From assembly GCF_900115545.1 (NCBI RefSeq), contig NZ_FOWV01000006.1, positions 111,235 to 175,234 on the forward strand: a stretch of DNA of 64,000 nt, read 5' to 3'. The translations under genes were made by a program, and so were the position numbers. Position 1 is the first letter of the stretch; each line of letters opens with the position of its first letter. Below the pieces are notes generated by a model, which was not told the origin of the DNA, searched no databases, and worked only from the letters and a program-made list of their open reading frames with translations. Shown piece after piece: positions 19,488 through 29,549 of the stretch. Source of the DNA: Ralstonia sp. NFACC01. GTDB taxonomy: Bacteria; Pseudomonadota; Gammaproteobacteria; Burkholderiales; Burkholderiaceae.

Positions 19488-21545
19488 TTACGCCATCGCC
19501 GCGCTCAATGATTCCGCCGTCATCGGGCGGCCAAGCAGGTAACCCTGCAGCGAGTGACAACCGAGCCGCGTCAGGAACGCCTGCTGCTCGGCCGTCTCCA
19601 CACCTTCTGCGACGATGCGCAGGTTCAGCGTCTGGCCCAGCGCCACGATGGCCGAGACGATGGCTGCGTCTTCCGTGTCGTGCGCCAGGTCGCGCACGAA
19701 ACCGCGGTCGATCTTCAGCTCGCTGGCAGGCAGACGCTTGAGATACAGCAGGCTGGAATAGCCGGTGCCAAAATCGTCGATCGAAATCCGCACGCCCATC
19801 GCGTCGAGCTGCTGCAGGATCTGCAGGCTCGCATCGACATCGCGCATGGCGGTCGACTCCGTAATCTCCAGCGTCAGACTGCGCGGGTCCAGCGCATGGC
19901 GCGCGAGCGTGTCGCGCACGGTGTCGATGAGTGCGGCATGACCAAACTGCAGCGCGGAGAGATTCACGGCGACGGTCCAGCCAGTGCGCCCCTCGCGGTG
20001 CCATTGCGCCATCTGGCGACAGGCTTCGTCCAGCACCCACGCGCCCAGCGGCACGATCAGACCCGTCTTTTCGGCCAGCGGGATGAACTCGTCGGCGGGC
20101 ACCAAACCGCGCTGGGGATGCTGCCAGCGCACCAGCGCCTCCACGCCCATGATCGGCCCATTGGGCGCGTTGAACTTGGGCTGGTAGTGCAGCACGAGTT
20201 CGTTGCGCTCGACCGCGCGGCGCAAGTCCTGCGCGAGCTGCAACTGGTGATGCACGTCGGCGTTCATCGAGGGTTCGAAGAAACTGTAGGCGTTCCGGCC
20301 CAAACCCTTCGCGTGATACATCGCTGCATCGGCATTGGTGAGCAGATCGTGTTGGTTGTCGCCGTTGCCGGGGTAGATCGCGATGCCGATGCTGGTAGAA
20401 ACACGCAACTCGTGACCGCCAGCCATGAAGGGCTCGCGCACCACTTCCAGCAGCGCGTCGGCCAGGGTGCCGGCGTCTTCCGGATCGTCCACGTAGGCGA
20501 GCACAACAAATTCATCGCCGCCGACACGCGCCACGGTGTCCTGCTGGCGCACCCGTGCACCGATGCGCTGTGCGACGTCGATCAGCAGCAGATCGCCCAC
20601 ATGGTGGCCATAGACATCGTTGACGGCCTTGAAGCCATCCAGGTCCATGAACATGAGAGCGAAGCGGCGCTTCTCGCGTTCAGCCGTGCGGATCGCCTGG
20701 GTCAGGCGGTCTTCCAGCAGCACGCGGTTGGAAAGCTTGGTCAGGTTGTCGTGCAGCGCAAGGTAGGCCAGCTCCTTGTTGGCCGCGGCCAGTGAGTTCG
20801 CCAGTAAGGCGGTGCGCGCTTCCATGCGCAAGTCCAGCACCGAGATGATCAGCGCGATGGCCAGCACCGCCAGCGTCACGATGATGATGACCAGCGCCAG
20901 CCATTCGGCACTCGCACCGGTATGCGCAGCCCCGCACACACTGCCGAATGGAAACGATGCCGCCGACATGCCCATGTAATGCATGCCAACGATGGCCACG
21001 CCCATCACCACCGCCGAACCGGCACGCAGTGCACGAACGCGTCGCGACTGCCGCCTCAGGCGAAAGGCGATCCACAGCGCCACGCCAGAGGCCAGCACCG
21101 CAATCACGATCGACAGCGCAAACCTCGCGGGGTCATATTGGATGCCGGGGTTCATGCGCAGCGCGGCCATGCCGGTGTAGTGCATGCCCGCGACGCCCGC
21201 GCCCATGAGCAGCGCGCCGCCCGCCAGACGCGGCCACGGCAATTCACGCCGGCTGACCAGCCACAACGCAAACATCGACGCCCCAATACCGATGGCGAGC
21301 GAGGTGAGCGTGATTCCGACGTCATATCCAACCGGAATCGGCAGGTTCAGCGCCAGCATGCCGACAAAGTGCATCGACCAGATGCCCAGCCCCATGGCCG
21401 AGGCGCCGCCGATGAGCCACGACAACGCCGCGCGGCCGTGTGCGGTGACGACACGTCCCGCCATATCCAGCGCCGTATACGACGCCAGGATGGCCACGAA
21501 GAGGGAAAGCAGGACGAGAAGAGGGTTGTAACTGCTGGCGAGCAT
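19488..21545 (-). CDS. MHYT-GGDEF-EAL membrane cyclic-di-GMP enzyme
   Basis: 685 residues from ATG 21545, which has an AGGAGA ribosome-binding site 5 bases upstream. The N-terminal ~240 residues form a seven-helix MHYT sensor with three repeats (SMHFVGM near 57, GMHYTGM near 120, GMHYMGM near 187), thought to hold a metal such as copper and sense a diatomic gas or oxygen. A diguanylate cyclase domain has an intact GGDEF (342-346) and the inhibitory RQQD site just before it. The phosphodiesterase domain keeps EAL (469-471) and DDFGTGYSS (590-598). Both activities are therefore plausible; the net direction cannot be read from sequence. Resembles Pseudomonas MucR/NbdA. Confidence 0.95.
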   Translation of the reverse strand: MLASSYNPLLVLLSLFVAILASYTALDMAGRVVTAHGRAALSWLIGGASAMGLGIWSMHFVGMLALNLPIPVGYDVGITLTSLAIGIGASMFALWLVSRRELPWPRLAGGALLMGAGVAGMHYTGMAALRMNPGIQYDPARFALSIVIAVLASGVALWIAFRLRRQSRRVRALRAGSAVVMGVAIVGMHYMGMSAASFPFGSVCGAAHTGASAEWLALVIIIVTLAVLAIALIISVLDLRMEARTALLANSLAAANKELAYLALHDNLTKLSNRVLLEDRLTQAIRTAEREKRRFALMFMDLDGFKAVNDVYGHHVGDLLLIDVAQRIGARVRQQDTVARVGGDEFVVLAYVDDPEDAGTLADALLEVVREPFMAGGHELRVSTSIGIAIYPGNGDNQHDLLTNADAAMYHAKGLGRNAYSFFEPSMNADVHHQLQLAQDLRRAVERNELVLHYQPKFNAPNGPIMGVEALVRWQHPQRGLVPADEFIPLAEKTGLIVPLGAWVLDEACRQMAQWHREGRTGWTVAVNLSALQFGHAALIDTVRDTLARHALDPRSLTLEITESTAMRDVDASLQILQQLDAMGVRISIDDFGTGYSSLLYLKRLPASELKIDRGFVRDLAHDTEDAAIVSAIVALGQTLNLRIVAEGVETAEQQAFLTRLGCHSLQGYLLGRPMTAESLSAAMA

Positions 21546-21771
21546 CGGTTCTCCTGGGCAGGCCGATCCAATGCGGCCAATCCACTGCAGGCGGAGGTCG
21601 CAACCGGGATACAAAACAGGTCAGTATTAACGGCGGCCGCCGCCCGAGACTTTAGGAGAGGCCGTCCGCACCGCACAAGTCTCCTTTTGGGTGTGGCCAT
21701 GCCCCTCCCCGAATGCCCACCAAGCGCGGCGTTACAATCCACGCATCCTTTCTGCCGCTGGAAAACACGCC

Positions 21772-23151
21772 ATGTCCGCCACCGAACTCGCTTTCCTCCA
21801 GACCTATCGCCAGCGCCGCGAGCGCGTCGTGCAGTGGCTGCGCGCGGCGGGGGGCGGGGTCGCCATCGTGCCGACCGCGCCCGAAGCGATGCGCAACCGC
21901 GACAGCGACTATCCCTACCGGCACGACAGTTACTTCTATTACCTGACCGGCTTTACCGAGCCCGAAGCGGTGCTCGCCATCGTGGTCCCCGCAGCCAGCG
22001 CGCCCGCGCGCAGCGTGCTGTTCTGTCGCCCGAAGCATGAAGAGCGCGAAATCTGGGACGGCTTCCGCTTCGGCCCCGAAGCCGCGAAGGAAGCTTTCGG
22101 CCTGGATGAGGCGCATTCGGTGGAAGAAATCGACGCGACGCTGCCCAAGCTGCTCGCCAACGCTGCCGCCGTGGCATATCCGCTGGCTGAAAGCGGCACG
22201 TTCGACCGCCGCATGCGCCGCTGGCTCGACGCGGTGCGCATGCAGGGCCGCGCGGGGGTGTCGTCGCCGCACCAGGCGCTGGACGTGCGCGCCATCCTCG
22301 ACGAGCTGCGCTTGTTCAAAGACCCGAACGAGCTCGACATCATGCGCCGCGCCGGACGCATCTCCGCAGGAGCCCACGTGCGCGCCATGCAAACCTCGCG
22401 TGCCGGGCTGCGTGAATACCATCTCGAAGCCGAGCTGCTGTACGAATTCCGCCGCCACGGTGCGCAAAGCGTCGCCTACAACTCCATCGTGGCGACGGGC
22501 CCCAACGCGTGCGTGCTGCACTACCGCGCGGGCAACGCCGAACTGCGCGACGGCGATCTCTGCCTGATCGATGCCGGCTGCGAGCTGGACGGCTACGCGT
22601 CGGACATCACCCGCACGTTTCCCGTCAATGGCCGCTTTACCGGCCCGCAACGCGAGCTGTATGAGCTTGTGGTTGCGGCGCAGGAAGCCGCCCTTGCCGA
22701 AACACGCCCGGGCGTGCCGTACAACGTGCCGCACGATGCTGCCACGCGCGTGCTGGCGCAAGGCATGCTCGACACCGGCCTGCTCGACGCCAACGAGGTC
22801 GGCACGCTCGACGACGTGATCGCCGGCGGCCAATACCGTCAGTTCTACATGCACCGCACAGGCCACTGGCTCGGCATGGACGTGCACGACGTGGGCGAAT
22901 ACCGTACGCCCGGCACCGCCGCACCGGCCGAAGGCGAACGCCCGTGGCGCCCGCTGGAAGCCGGCATGGTGCTGACCGTCGAACCCGGCATCTACGTGCG
23001 CCCCGCGCCCGGCGTGCCGGAAAAATATTGGCACATCGGTATCCGCATTGAAGACGACGCCATCGTCACGCCCGAAGGCTGCGAAATCATCACGCGCGAC
23101 GTGCCCGTGGCCCCGGACGAAATCGAACTGGTGATGCGGAGCCAGGCATGA
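21772..23151 (+). CDS. pepP: Xaa-Pro aminopeptidase II
   Basis: Cytosolic Mn-dependent peptidase that removes N-terminal residues preceding proline. 459 residues. The five pita-bread metal ligands are visible: Asp267 and Asp278 (IDAGCELDGYASDITRTF), His365 (HRTGHWLGMDVHD), Glu404 (LTVEPGIYVRP) and Glu427 (IRIEDD). ATG 21772 gives MSATELAFLQTYRQRR, which fits the family. A TACAAT box at 21733-21738 may be the promoter -10. It overlaps the next gene by four bases, the common pepP-ubiH arrangement. Confidence 0.95.
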   Translation: MSATELAFLQTYRQRRERVVQWLRAAGGGVAIVPTAPEAMRNRDSDYPYRHDSYFYYLTGFTEPEAVLAIVVPAASAPARSVLFCRPKHEEREIWDGFRFGPEAAKEAFGLDEAHSVEEIDATLPKLLANAAAVAYPLAESGTFDRRMRRWLDAVRMQGRAGVSSPHQALDVRAILDELRLFKDPNELDIMRRAGRISAGAHVRAMQTSRAGLREYHLEAELLYEFRRHGAQSVAYNSIVATGPNACVLHYRAGNAELRDGDLCLIDAGCELDGYASDITRTFPVNGRFTGPQRELYELVVAAQEAALAETRPGVPYNVPHDAATRVLAQGMLDTGLLDANEVGTLDDVIAGGQYRQFYMHRTGHWLGMDVHDVGEYRTPGTAAPAEGERPWRPLEAGMVLTVEPGIYVRPAPGVPEKYWHIGIRIEDDAIVTPEGCEIITRDVPVAPDEIELVMRSQA

Positions 23152-24383
23152 CCGACAGCATCACAGCGAACAGCGCGGCGCCGGACTGCGACGTCGCCAT
23201 CGTCGGCGCGGGGCCTGTCGGGCTGGCGCTGGCGAACTGGCTGCTGCGCGACACCGACTGGCGCATCGCCCTGTTCGATGCGCGCGATGCTGAAGCCGCC
23301 GCGCGAGACCCGCGCTCGCTGGCGCTCTCGCATGGCTCGCGCGTGCTGCTGCAGGAGATTGGCGGCTGGCCCACGCGCGCCACGCCGATCACGCACATCC
23401 ATGTCTCGCAGCGCGGTCACTTCGGGCAGGCGCATATCTGCCGTGAAGACTACGATGTCCCCGCGCTCGGCCACGTCGTGCAATACGGCGACCTGAGCGC
23501 CGCGCTCAACGCCGCACTTGCCACGCAGATGGCGCGCTACCCGAATCGCCTCACCCGCTACGACCACACGCCCGTGGAGCGCGTCGAGCAACTGCCACGT
23601 GCTGACGGCACCGTCGCGCCCGCCCGCGTGCGCGCGCTACGCGAAGGGCGTCATCCGCTGGCCATCGAAACGGAAGTCGTCATCCAGGCCGAAGGCGGCT
23701 TGTTCGACAACGCACGCAAGCAGCAAGGCGGTATCGGCCACGCGCGGCGCCGCGATTACGGCCAGACCGCCATCGTCGCGCACGTGCGCTGCAGCGCGCC
23801 GCTGGAAGGCTGGGCGTGGGAGCGCTTCACACCCCAAGGCCCACTCGCATTGCTGCCGCAGGATGACGCGCAAGGTCCCGGCTATGCGCTCGTCTGGTGC
23901 TGCGCGCCCGACGAAGCACGCCGACGCGCAACGTTGCCTGACGACGCCTTCCTCGCTGAACTGGGCGCTGCCTTTGGCGAGCGCATGGGCCGCTTCACGC
24001 ACGCCAGCCCGCGCCATACGTTCGCGCTCGGGCTGCACGCACAGCGCATTCCGGTCGACCGCCGCGTCGCCGCCATCGGCAATGCCGCGCAGACGATCCA
24101 CCCCGTGGCGGGCCAGGGCTTCAACCTCGGCCTGCGCGATGCGTTCGAAATGGCACGTGCGCTTCGGGATGGGGCAACGGCAGCCGCCCTCGCCCGTTTC
24201 GCCCGCGAACGCGCGTTTGACCGCGCCGTCACCATCGGCCTGACCGATTTGCTGCCGCGCGCGTTTGCCGTGCCGGGCCGGCCCTTTGGCCACCTGCGCG
24301 GCGCGGCGCTGACGCTGCTGGAATGTCTGCCGCCGCTCAAGCACGGACTGGCCCGGCAGATGATGTTCGGGCAGCGGGGCTAA
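23148..24383 (+). CDS. ubiH: UbiH/UbiF-family FAD monooxygenase (ubiquinone biosynthesis)
   Basis: 411-residue flavoprotein hydroxylase acting on the ubiquinone ring. The dinucleotide motif VGAGPVGLALANWLL is at the N-terminus, and the FAD/ribityl motif RVAAIGNAAQTIHPVAGQGFNLGLRDAFEMA lies near residue 310. Position after pepP, as in many proteobacteria, supports UbiH, but UbiF, UbiI and UbiM paralogues share these motifs, so the ring carbon it hydroxylates is uncertain. Overlaps pepP by four bases. Confidence 0.87.
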   Translation: MTDSITANSAAPDCDVAIVGAGPVGLALANWLLRDTDWRIALFDARDAEAAARDPRSLALSHGSRVLLQEIGGWPTRATPITHIHVSQRGHFGQAHICREDYDVPALGHVVQYGDLSAALNAALATQMARYPNRLTRYDHTPVERVEQLPRADGTVAPARVRALREGRHPLAIETEVVIQAEGGLFDNARKQQGGIGHARRRDYGQTAIVAHVRCSAPLEGWAWERFTPQGPLALLPQDDAQGPGYALVWCCAPDEARRRATLPDDAFLAELGAAFGERMGRFTHASPRHTFALGLHAQRIPVDRRVAAIGNAAQTIHPVAGQGFNLGLRDAFEMARALRDGATAAALARFARERAFDRAVTIGLTDLLPRAFAVPGRPFGHLRGAALTLLECLPPLKHGLARQMMFGQRG

Positions 24384-24386
24384 CGC

Positions 24387-25670
24387 GTGGCAACTCCCGA
24401 GGTCAGCGCTGCTGGCGATCGCCAGCAGATCACGGTGGTAGGCGCTGGCATTGTCGGCACGGCGTGCGCGCTACAACTGCAACGGGAAGGCCATCAGGTC
24501 ACGCTGCTCGATCAGACCGGCATTGGCGAAGGCTGCTCATTCGGCAACGCCGGCTGCCTGAGCGTGGCATCGGTCGTGCCGATGGCGCTGCCCGGCATGC
24601 TCAAGCAGGTGCCCAAATGGCTGGCCGATCCGATGGGTCCGCTGACGGTGCGTTGGCCCTATCTGCCGCGCGCGCTGCCGTGGCTGCTGCAATGGGTGCT
24701 TGCGGGCAACGAGGCGCAGGCCCGTGCAACGGCGCAGCCGCTGGCGAGTCTTTTCAGCGCGACCTTCCCCGGTTATCGCGACCTGCTCGACGCCGCGCAA
24801 TACGACGGCCTGATCCGTCAGAGCGGCCATCTGTATGTGTGGCGCACACTGGCGCGCTCGTCGGGCGATGTGCTGGCGCAAGCCATTCGCGATGCCACCG
24901 GCGTACGCTCGCAAGCCCTGAGCGCCGGTGAAACACGCGAACTGGAACCGGTGCTGGCCGCCGACATCCAATCCGGTCTGCTGCTGCCCGACAACGGCTT
25001 CACGGTGAACCCGGAACGGCTGGTCAAGACGCTGGCAGCCAACTTCATGGCGGCGGGCGGCACCTTCCTGCGCCGCAAGGTGCTGGACGTGGAGTTCGGC
25101 CGAAGCGACTACGGCGGCCCAACGAGACTGCACACCGATTGCGGCACGCTGCCCGTGTCGAAACTGGTGCTGTGCGCGGGCGCGTGGTCGATGCGGCTGG
25201 GCGCGAAGCTCACCAGCATCCGCATTCCGCTCGACACCGAACGCGGCTATCACGCCACGCTGCGCGCGCCCAGCGTGCAGCCCTCGCGGCCGATCATGGA
25301 TTGCGAGCGCAAGTTCATCGCCACACCCATGGAAGGCGGCTTGCGCATTGCCGGCACCGTGGAAATCGGCGGACTGGACGCGTCGCCCGATTACCGCCGC
25401 GCGCGCATCCTCATGCAGCAGGGCCAGCAGCTCTTTCCGGACCTCAGATTCTCGGATGACAGCCAGTGGATGGGCCATCGGCCCTCTCTACCCGACAGCC
25501 TGCCCGTGATCGACCGCTCGGAGCGCCACCGCAACGTGTTTTTCGCGTTCGGGCACGGCCATTTGGGCATGACGGGCGCGCCGGGCACCGCCCGACTCAT
25601 CGCCGATCTGGTCAGCGAGCGCCGGCCCTTCATCGACGCACGCGCCTACGGGCTGCAACGGTTCCGCTAG
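24387..25670 (+). CDS. DadA-like FAD-dependent D-amino acid dehydrogenase
   Basis: 427-residue DAO-family oxidoreductase. The FAD motif VVGAGIVGTACALQLQREGH is near residue 17, followed by the DadA-like CSFGNAGCLSVASVVPMALPGML; the C-terminal FAD block FAFGHGHLGMTGAPGTARLIADLV is complete. It should oxidise D-amino acids to keto acids and pass electrons to the respiratory chain. The GTG at 24387, 3 bases after the ubiH-like stop, is the only sensible start before the FAD motif. Nothing nearby (no alanine racemase) pins down the substrate. Confidence 0.85.
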   Translation: MATPEVSAAGDRQQITVVGAGIVGTACALQLQREGHQVTLLDQTGIGEGCSFGNAGCLSVASVVPMALPGMLKQVPKWLADPMGPLTVRWPYLPRALPWLLQWVLAGNEAQARATAQPLASLFSATFPGYRDLLDAAQYDGLIRQSGHLYVWRTLARSSGDVLAQAIRDATGVRSQALSAGETRELEPVLAADIQSGLLLPDNGFTVNPERLVKTLAANFMAAGGTFLRRKVLDVEFGRSDYGGPTRLHTDCGTLPVSKLVLCAGAWSMRLGAKLTSIRIPLDTERGYHATLRAPSVQPSRPIMDCERKFIATPMEGGLRIAGTVEIGGLDASPDYRRARILMQQGQQLFPDLRFSDDSQWMGHRPSLPDSLPVIDRSERHRNVFFAFGHGHLGMTGAPGTARLIADLVSERRPFIDARAYGLQRFR

Positions 25671-25864
25671 CGCCAGCCACGGCAAGAACCCGGCCGCCGA
25701 CCGCACTGCCGCATAGTTTGTGCACAACATTTAGGCAATCCGGCGGTTTGGCGGTAAAATCTCGTCCTCGCATTTTTCACTCCCGTCGCTCCGCCCGATC
25801 GTCATCCGACGCTGGGCGGAAGGGGTGATTTTTCGTTTCTTTCAGCCGCTTCTCCTCGCCAGCC

Positions 25865-26932
25865 TTGCAGATCGGACCGCATATCCTCCGCAACAACCTG
25901 TTCGTCGCCCCCATGGCGGGCGTGACGGACCGCCCGTTCCGTCAGCTGTGCAAACGGCTGGGCGCGGGCTATGCGGTGTCGGAAATGGTCGCGTCCAACG
26001 CGCAGCTGTGGAAAAGCGAGAAGACGATGCGGCGCGCCAACCACACGGGCGAGGTCGAGCCGATCGCCGTGCAGATTGCCGGCGCCGAGCCGATGATGAT
26101 GGCCGAAGCCGCGCGCTACAACGTCGATCGCGGCGCGCAGATCATCGATATCAACATGGGCTGCCCGGCCAAGAAGGTGTGCAACGTGGCCGCCGGTTCT
26201 GCCCTGCTGCAGAACGAGCCGCTGGTCCAGCGCATTGTCGAGGCCGTGGTCGGCGCAGTCGGCGATCGCGTGCCTGTGACGCTGAAGATCCGCACCGGGT
26301 GGGACCGCGAACACCGCAACGCATTGAGCGTGGCGCGCATTGCGGAGGATGCCGGTATCAGCATGCTGACCGTGCACGGCCGCACGCGCGCCGATCTGTA
26401 TCACGGTGATGCTGAATACGACACCATCGCCGCGGTCAAGGCATCGGTGCGCATTCCGGTGGTCGCCAACGGCGATATCACCACGCCGGCCAAGGCCAAG
26501 CACGTGCTGGCCGTGACCGGAGCGGACGCCATCATGATCGGCCGCGCGGCGCAGGGGCGCCCGTGGCTGTTCCGCGAGATCGAGCATTTCCTGCACACCG
26601 GCACGCTGCTGCCGGCGCCGGAAGTGGAAGAGATTCGCGGCATCATGAATGCGCATCTGGAAGAGCACTACGCGTTCTATGGCGAATACACCGGCGTGCG
26701 CACCGCACGCAAGCACATCGCCTGGTACACGCGCGGGTTGGCGGGGGCCAACCTGTTCCGCCACCGCATGAACACCATCGAGGACACCGCGGCCCAGTTA
26801 GCCGCCGTCAACGCGTTCTTCGACGAGCAGCGTGCGCTGTCCGACCGTCTGGTCTACGAAGACCAAGCCAGCGGTGGCGACCACCCCACGACGGGCAACA
26901 ACGACAATAACAAGGAACTGCTTGCCGCATGA
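25865..26932 (+). CDS. dusB: tRNA-dihydrouridine synthase B
   Basis: FMN enzyme that reduces U17 of tRNAs. The catalytic Cys100 is in NMGCPAKKVC; the N-terminus NLFVAPMAGVTDRPFR and the phosphate-binding IGRAAQGRPWLF are standard. 355 residues from a TTG at 25865, the only initiation codon between an upstream in-frame TGA (25826) and the first beta strand; it aligns with the family start. The 194-base upstream gap holds a TAAAAT box at 25755-25760. It overlaps fis by four bases, the classical dusB-fis operon, here autoregulated perhaps by Fis. Confidence 0.95.
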   Translation: MQIGPHILRNNLFVAPMAGVTDRPFRQLCKRLGAGYAVSEMVASNAQLWKSEKTMRRANHTGEVEPIAVQIAGAEPMMMAEAARYNVDRGAQIIDINMGCPAKKVCNVAAGSALLQNEPLVQRIVEAVVGAVGDRVPVTLKIRTGWDREHRNALSVARIAEDAGISMLTVHGRTRADLYHGDAEYDTIAAVKASVRIPVVANGDITTPAKAKHVLAVTGADAIMIGRAAQGRPWLFREIEHFLHTGTLLPAPEVEEIRGIMNAHLEEHYAFYGEYTGVRTARKHIAWYTRGLAGANLFRHRMNTIEDTAAQLAAVNAFFDEQRALSDRLVYEDQASGGDHPTTGNNDNNKELLAA

Positions 26933-27162
26933 GCCGCAATCCGATCGAACGTTGCATCCGCGACAGCCTGGATGCGTATTACCGTGACCTGGACGGCGAG
27001 AACCCGTCCAATGTCTACGACATGGTGCTGCAGGCCATTGAACGGCCGCTCCTGGAAACCGTGATGGGATGGGCTTCCAACAACCAGTCGCAGGCGGCCG
27101 ACTACCTCGGCATCAACCGAAACACGCTGCGCAAGAAGTTGCAGCAGCACGGCCTCATCTGA
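26929..27162 (+). CDS. fis: DNA-binding protein Fis
   Basis: Nucleoid-associated DNA-bending protein. 77 residues, shorter than the 98 of E. coli because the N-terminal beta-hairpin arm that contacts recombinases such as Hin is absent; this is normal for beta-proteobacteria. The C-terminal helix-turn-helix SQAADYLGINRNTLRKKLQQHGL is intact. Start overlaps the dusB stop (ATGA). Confidence 0.95.
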   Translation: MSRNPIERCIRDSLDAYYRDLDGENPSNVYDMVLQAIERPLLETVMGWASNNQSQAADYLGINRNTLRKKLQQHGLI

Positions 27163-27258
27163 GGTCGCAGGCCGGCCTTTGAACCGATTTCCTTTCTGAC
27201 GGCGCCTCCTGCCAACTCGGCAAACCCAGCGCCACACCCGCCCACCGGCGTTTCCACC

Positions 27259-28833
27259 ATGATCCAGCAAGCCCTGCTTTCCGTTTCCGACAAGACCGGC
27301 ATCGTCGACTTTGCCCGTGCCCTGCACGAGCGCGGCGTCAAGCTCCTCTCCACCGGCGGCACCGCCAAGCTGCTCGCCGAGTCCGGCCTGCCCGTGACGG
27401 AAGTGGCGGACTACACCGGCTTTCCGGAAATGCTCGACGGCCGCGTCAAGACGCTGCACCCGAAGGTGCACGGCGGCATCCTGGCCCGCCGCGACCTGCC
27501 CGAGCACATGGCCGCGCTGTCCGAACACAGCATCCCAACCATCGACCTGCTGGTGGTGAACCTGTACCCGTTCCAGCAGACGGTCGCCAAGGACGAATGC
27601 ACTCTGGCCGACGCCATCGAGAACATCGACATCGGCGGCCCGACCATGCTGCGCTCGGCGGCCAAGAACCATCGCGACGTGACGGTCATCGTTGACCCGG
27701 CCGACTACGCCACCGTGCTGGCCGAAATGCAGGCCAACAACAACACGGTCGGCTACGAAACCAACTTCATGCTGGCGAAGAAGGTGTTCGCGCACACCGC
27801 GCAGTACGACGGCGCCATCACGAACTACCTGACGAGCCTCGGCGCCGACAAGTCGCACAGCACGCGCAGCGTCTATCCGCAAACGCTGAACCTGGCCTTC
27901 GAGAAGGTGCAGGAAATGCGCTACGGCGAGAACCCGCACCAATCCGCAGCTTTCTACCGCGACCTCAAGGCCACGGACGGCGCGCTGGCAGCCTACAAGC
28001 AGCTGCAGGGCAAGGAGCTGTCGTACAACAACATCGCCGACGCCGACGCCGCGTGGGAATGCGTGAAGTCGTTCGACCCGGCCAAGGGCGCGGCATGCGT
28101 GATCATCAAGCACGCCAACCCGTGCGGCGTGGCCATCGGCGGCACCGCGCAAGAGGCGTATGAGAAGGCCTTCAAGACCGACTCGACCTCGGCCTTCGGC
28201 GGCATCATCGCCTTCAACGTGCCGCTGGATGAAGCCGCGGCGCACATCGTCGCCAAGCAGTTCGTCGAAGTGCTGATCGCCCCGGGCTTCTCGGAAGGCG
28301 CACGTGCCGTGTTCGCAGGCAAGCAGAACGTGCGTGTGCTGGAGATTCCGCTGGGAAAGGGCGTGAACGCGTACGACTTCAAGCGCGTTGGCGGCGGCCT
28401 TCTGGTGCAGAGCCCGGATGCCAAGAACGTGCAGCCGAGCGAGCTGCGCGTTGTCACCAAGCGCCACCCGACGCCGAAGGAAATGGACGACCTGATGTTT
28501 GCCTGGCGCGTGGCCAAGTTCGTCAAGTCGAACGCCATCGTGTTCTGCGGCGGCGGCATGACGCTGGGCGTGGGCGCCGGCCAGATGAGTCGTGTGGACT
28601 CCGCACGCATCGCCAGCATCAAGGCGCAGAACGCGGGCCTGACGCTGGCCGGTTCGGCCGTGGCGTCCGATGCGTTCTTCCCGTTCCGCGACGGTCTGGA
28701 TGTGGTGGTCGATGCGGGCGCCTCGTGCGTGATCCAGCCGGGCGGCTCGGTGCGCGACGATGAAGTGATCGCCGCTGCGGACGAGCGCAACGTGGCGATG
28801 ATCTTCACTGGCACTCGCCACTTCCGCCACTAA
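27259..28833 (+). CDS. purH: Bifunctional AICAR transformylase/IMP cyclohydrolase
   Basis: Catalyses the last two steps of IMP synthesis. 524 residues. The N-terminal MGS-like cyclohydrolase domain has [13 protein letters not shown] and [16 protein letters not shown]; the transformylase domain has [21 protein letters not shown] and the catalytic IKHANPCG. Its 3' end is followed by a strong terminator 26 bases downstream. It lies 96 bases after fis and is probably a separate transcript. Confidence 0.97.
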   Translation: MIQQALLSVSDKTGIVDFARALHERGVKLLSTGGTAKLLAESGLPVTEVADYTGFPEMLDGRVKTLHPKVHGGILARRDLPEHMAALSEHSIPTIDLLVVNLYPFQQTVAKDECTLADAIENIDIGGPTMLRSAAKNHRDVTVIVDPADYATVLAEMQANNNTVGYETNFMLAKKVFAHTAQYDGAITNYLTSLGADKSHSTRSVYPQTLNLAFEKVQEMRYGENPHQSAAFYRDLKATDGALAAYKQLQGKELSYNNIADADAAWECVKSFDPAKGAACVIIKHANPCGVAIGGTAQEAYEKAFKTDSTSAFGGIIAFNVPLDEAAAHIVAKQFVEVLIAPGFSEGARAVFAGKQNVRVLEIPLGKGVNAYDFKRVGGGLLVQSPDAKNVQPSELRVVTKRHPTPKEMDDLMFAWRVAKFVKSNAIVFCGGGMTLGVGAGQMSRVDSARIASIKAQNAGLTLAGSAVASDAFFPFRDGLDVVVDAGASCVIQPGGSVRDDEVIAAADERNVAMIFTGTRHFRH

Positions 28834-28858
28834 ACGGCACGGTCGATCGACCGATCAG

Positions 28859-28895
28859 CGGGGCAAGGCGTAGACTGGCGCCTGCCCCGTTTTTC
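28859..28895 (+). terminator. Rho-independent terminator of purH
   Basis: Stem CGGGGCAAGGCG against CGCCTGCCCCG with one bulged A, 8-base loop, followed by TTTTTCTTTT. It ends just before ruvC, so ruvC is transcribed separately or by read-through. Confidence 0.85.
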
Positions 28896-28916
28896 TTTTC
28901 TGCTCAGCTCCATTTC

Positions 28917-29462
28917 ATGCGCATCCTCGGCATCGACCCCGGCCTTCGCACCACGGGTTTCGGCGTGCTCGAACGGCACGGCCACAAGCTCGTCTACGTG
29001 GCCTCGGGCACGATCAAGAGCAACGGCAATGCCGACCTGCCCAGTCGCCTGAAGACGCTGTACGACGGCGTCTCTGAACTGGTGAGCACATACCGGCCGG
29101 ACTGCGCTTCCATCGAAAAGGTGTTCGTCAACGTCAACCCTCAATCGACCCTGCTGCTGGGCCAGGCCCGCGGCGCGGTGATCTGCGGCCTGATGAGCGG
29201 CGACCTGCCCGTATTCGAATACACGGCGCTGCAATTGAAGCAGGCCGTGGTTGGCTACGGCCGCGCCAACAAGGATCAGGTGCAGGAAATGGTCGTGCGC
29301 TTGCTCAACCTCGAGGGCAAACCCGGGGCGGATGCATCTGACGCGCTGGGCGTGGCGATCTGCCATGCGCACGGCGGCGAGACGCTGGCTGCCATGGCCG
29401 GGCTGGCGCCGCAGCTTGCGCAAAAGGGCTTGCGCGTGCGGCGCGGGCGCCTCGTCGGCTGA
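28917..29462 (+). CDS. ruvC: Holliday-junction resolvase RuvC
   Basis: Endonuclease that resolves Holliday junctions with RuvAB. 181 residues. The four catalytic acidic residues are Asp7 (GIDPG), Glu67 (SIEKVF), Asp139 and Asp142 ([15 protein letters not shown]). Here a glycerophosphodiesterase gene separates ruvC from ruvA and ruvB. Confidence 0.96.
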   Translation: MRILGIDPGLRTTGFGVLERHGHKLVYVASGTIKSNGNADLPSRLKTLYDGVSELVSTYRPDCASIEKVFVNVNPQSTLLLGQARGAVICGLMSGDLPVFEYTALQLKQAVVGYGRANKDQVQEMVVRLLNLEGKPGADASDALGVAICHAHGGETLAAMAGLAPQLAQKGLRVRRGRLVG

Positions 29463-29537
29463 CAGGATTCTTAAAGACGGCGGGTAGCTGCACCCACACG
29501 CGGCGACTACCATGCGGGGTACCCGTCTTCAGGATTC
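29463..29537. repeat. Inverted repeat flanked by 8-bp direct repeats, between ruvC and glpQ-like
   Basis: CAGGATTC occurs at 29463-29470 and again at 29530-29537. Inside lie the inverted repeats AAGACGG (29474-29480) and CCGTCTT (29523-29529), and a nested pair GGTAG and CTACC. The unit begins directly after the ruvC stop and ends just before the ribosome-binding site (CAGGAG) of the next gene. It could fold as a leader hairpin of the glycerophosphodiesterase message, or be the scar of a small insertion. Confidence 0.5.
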
Positions 29538-29549
29538 AGGAGCCCCCCG

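Noticed and set aside
26854-28830. 658-codon minus-strand frame opposite purH
   Set aside because: Antisense shadow of purH and the end of dusB with low-complexity His/Arg/Val composition.
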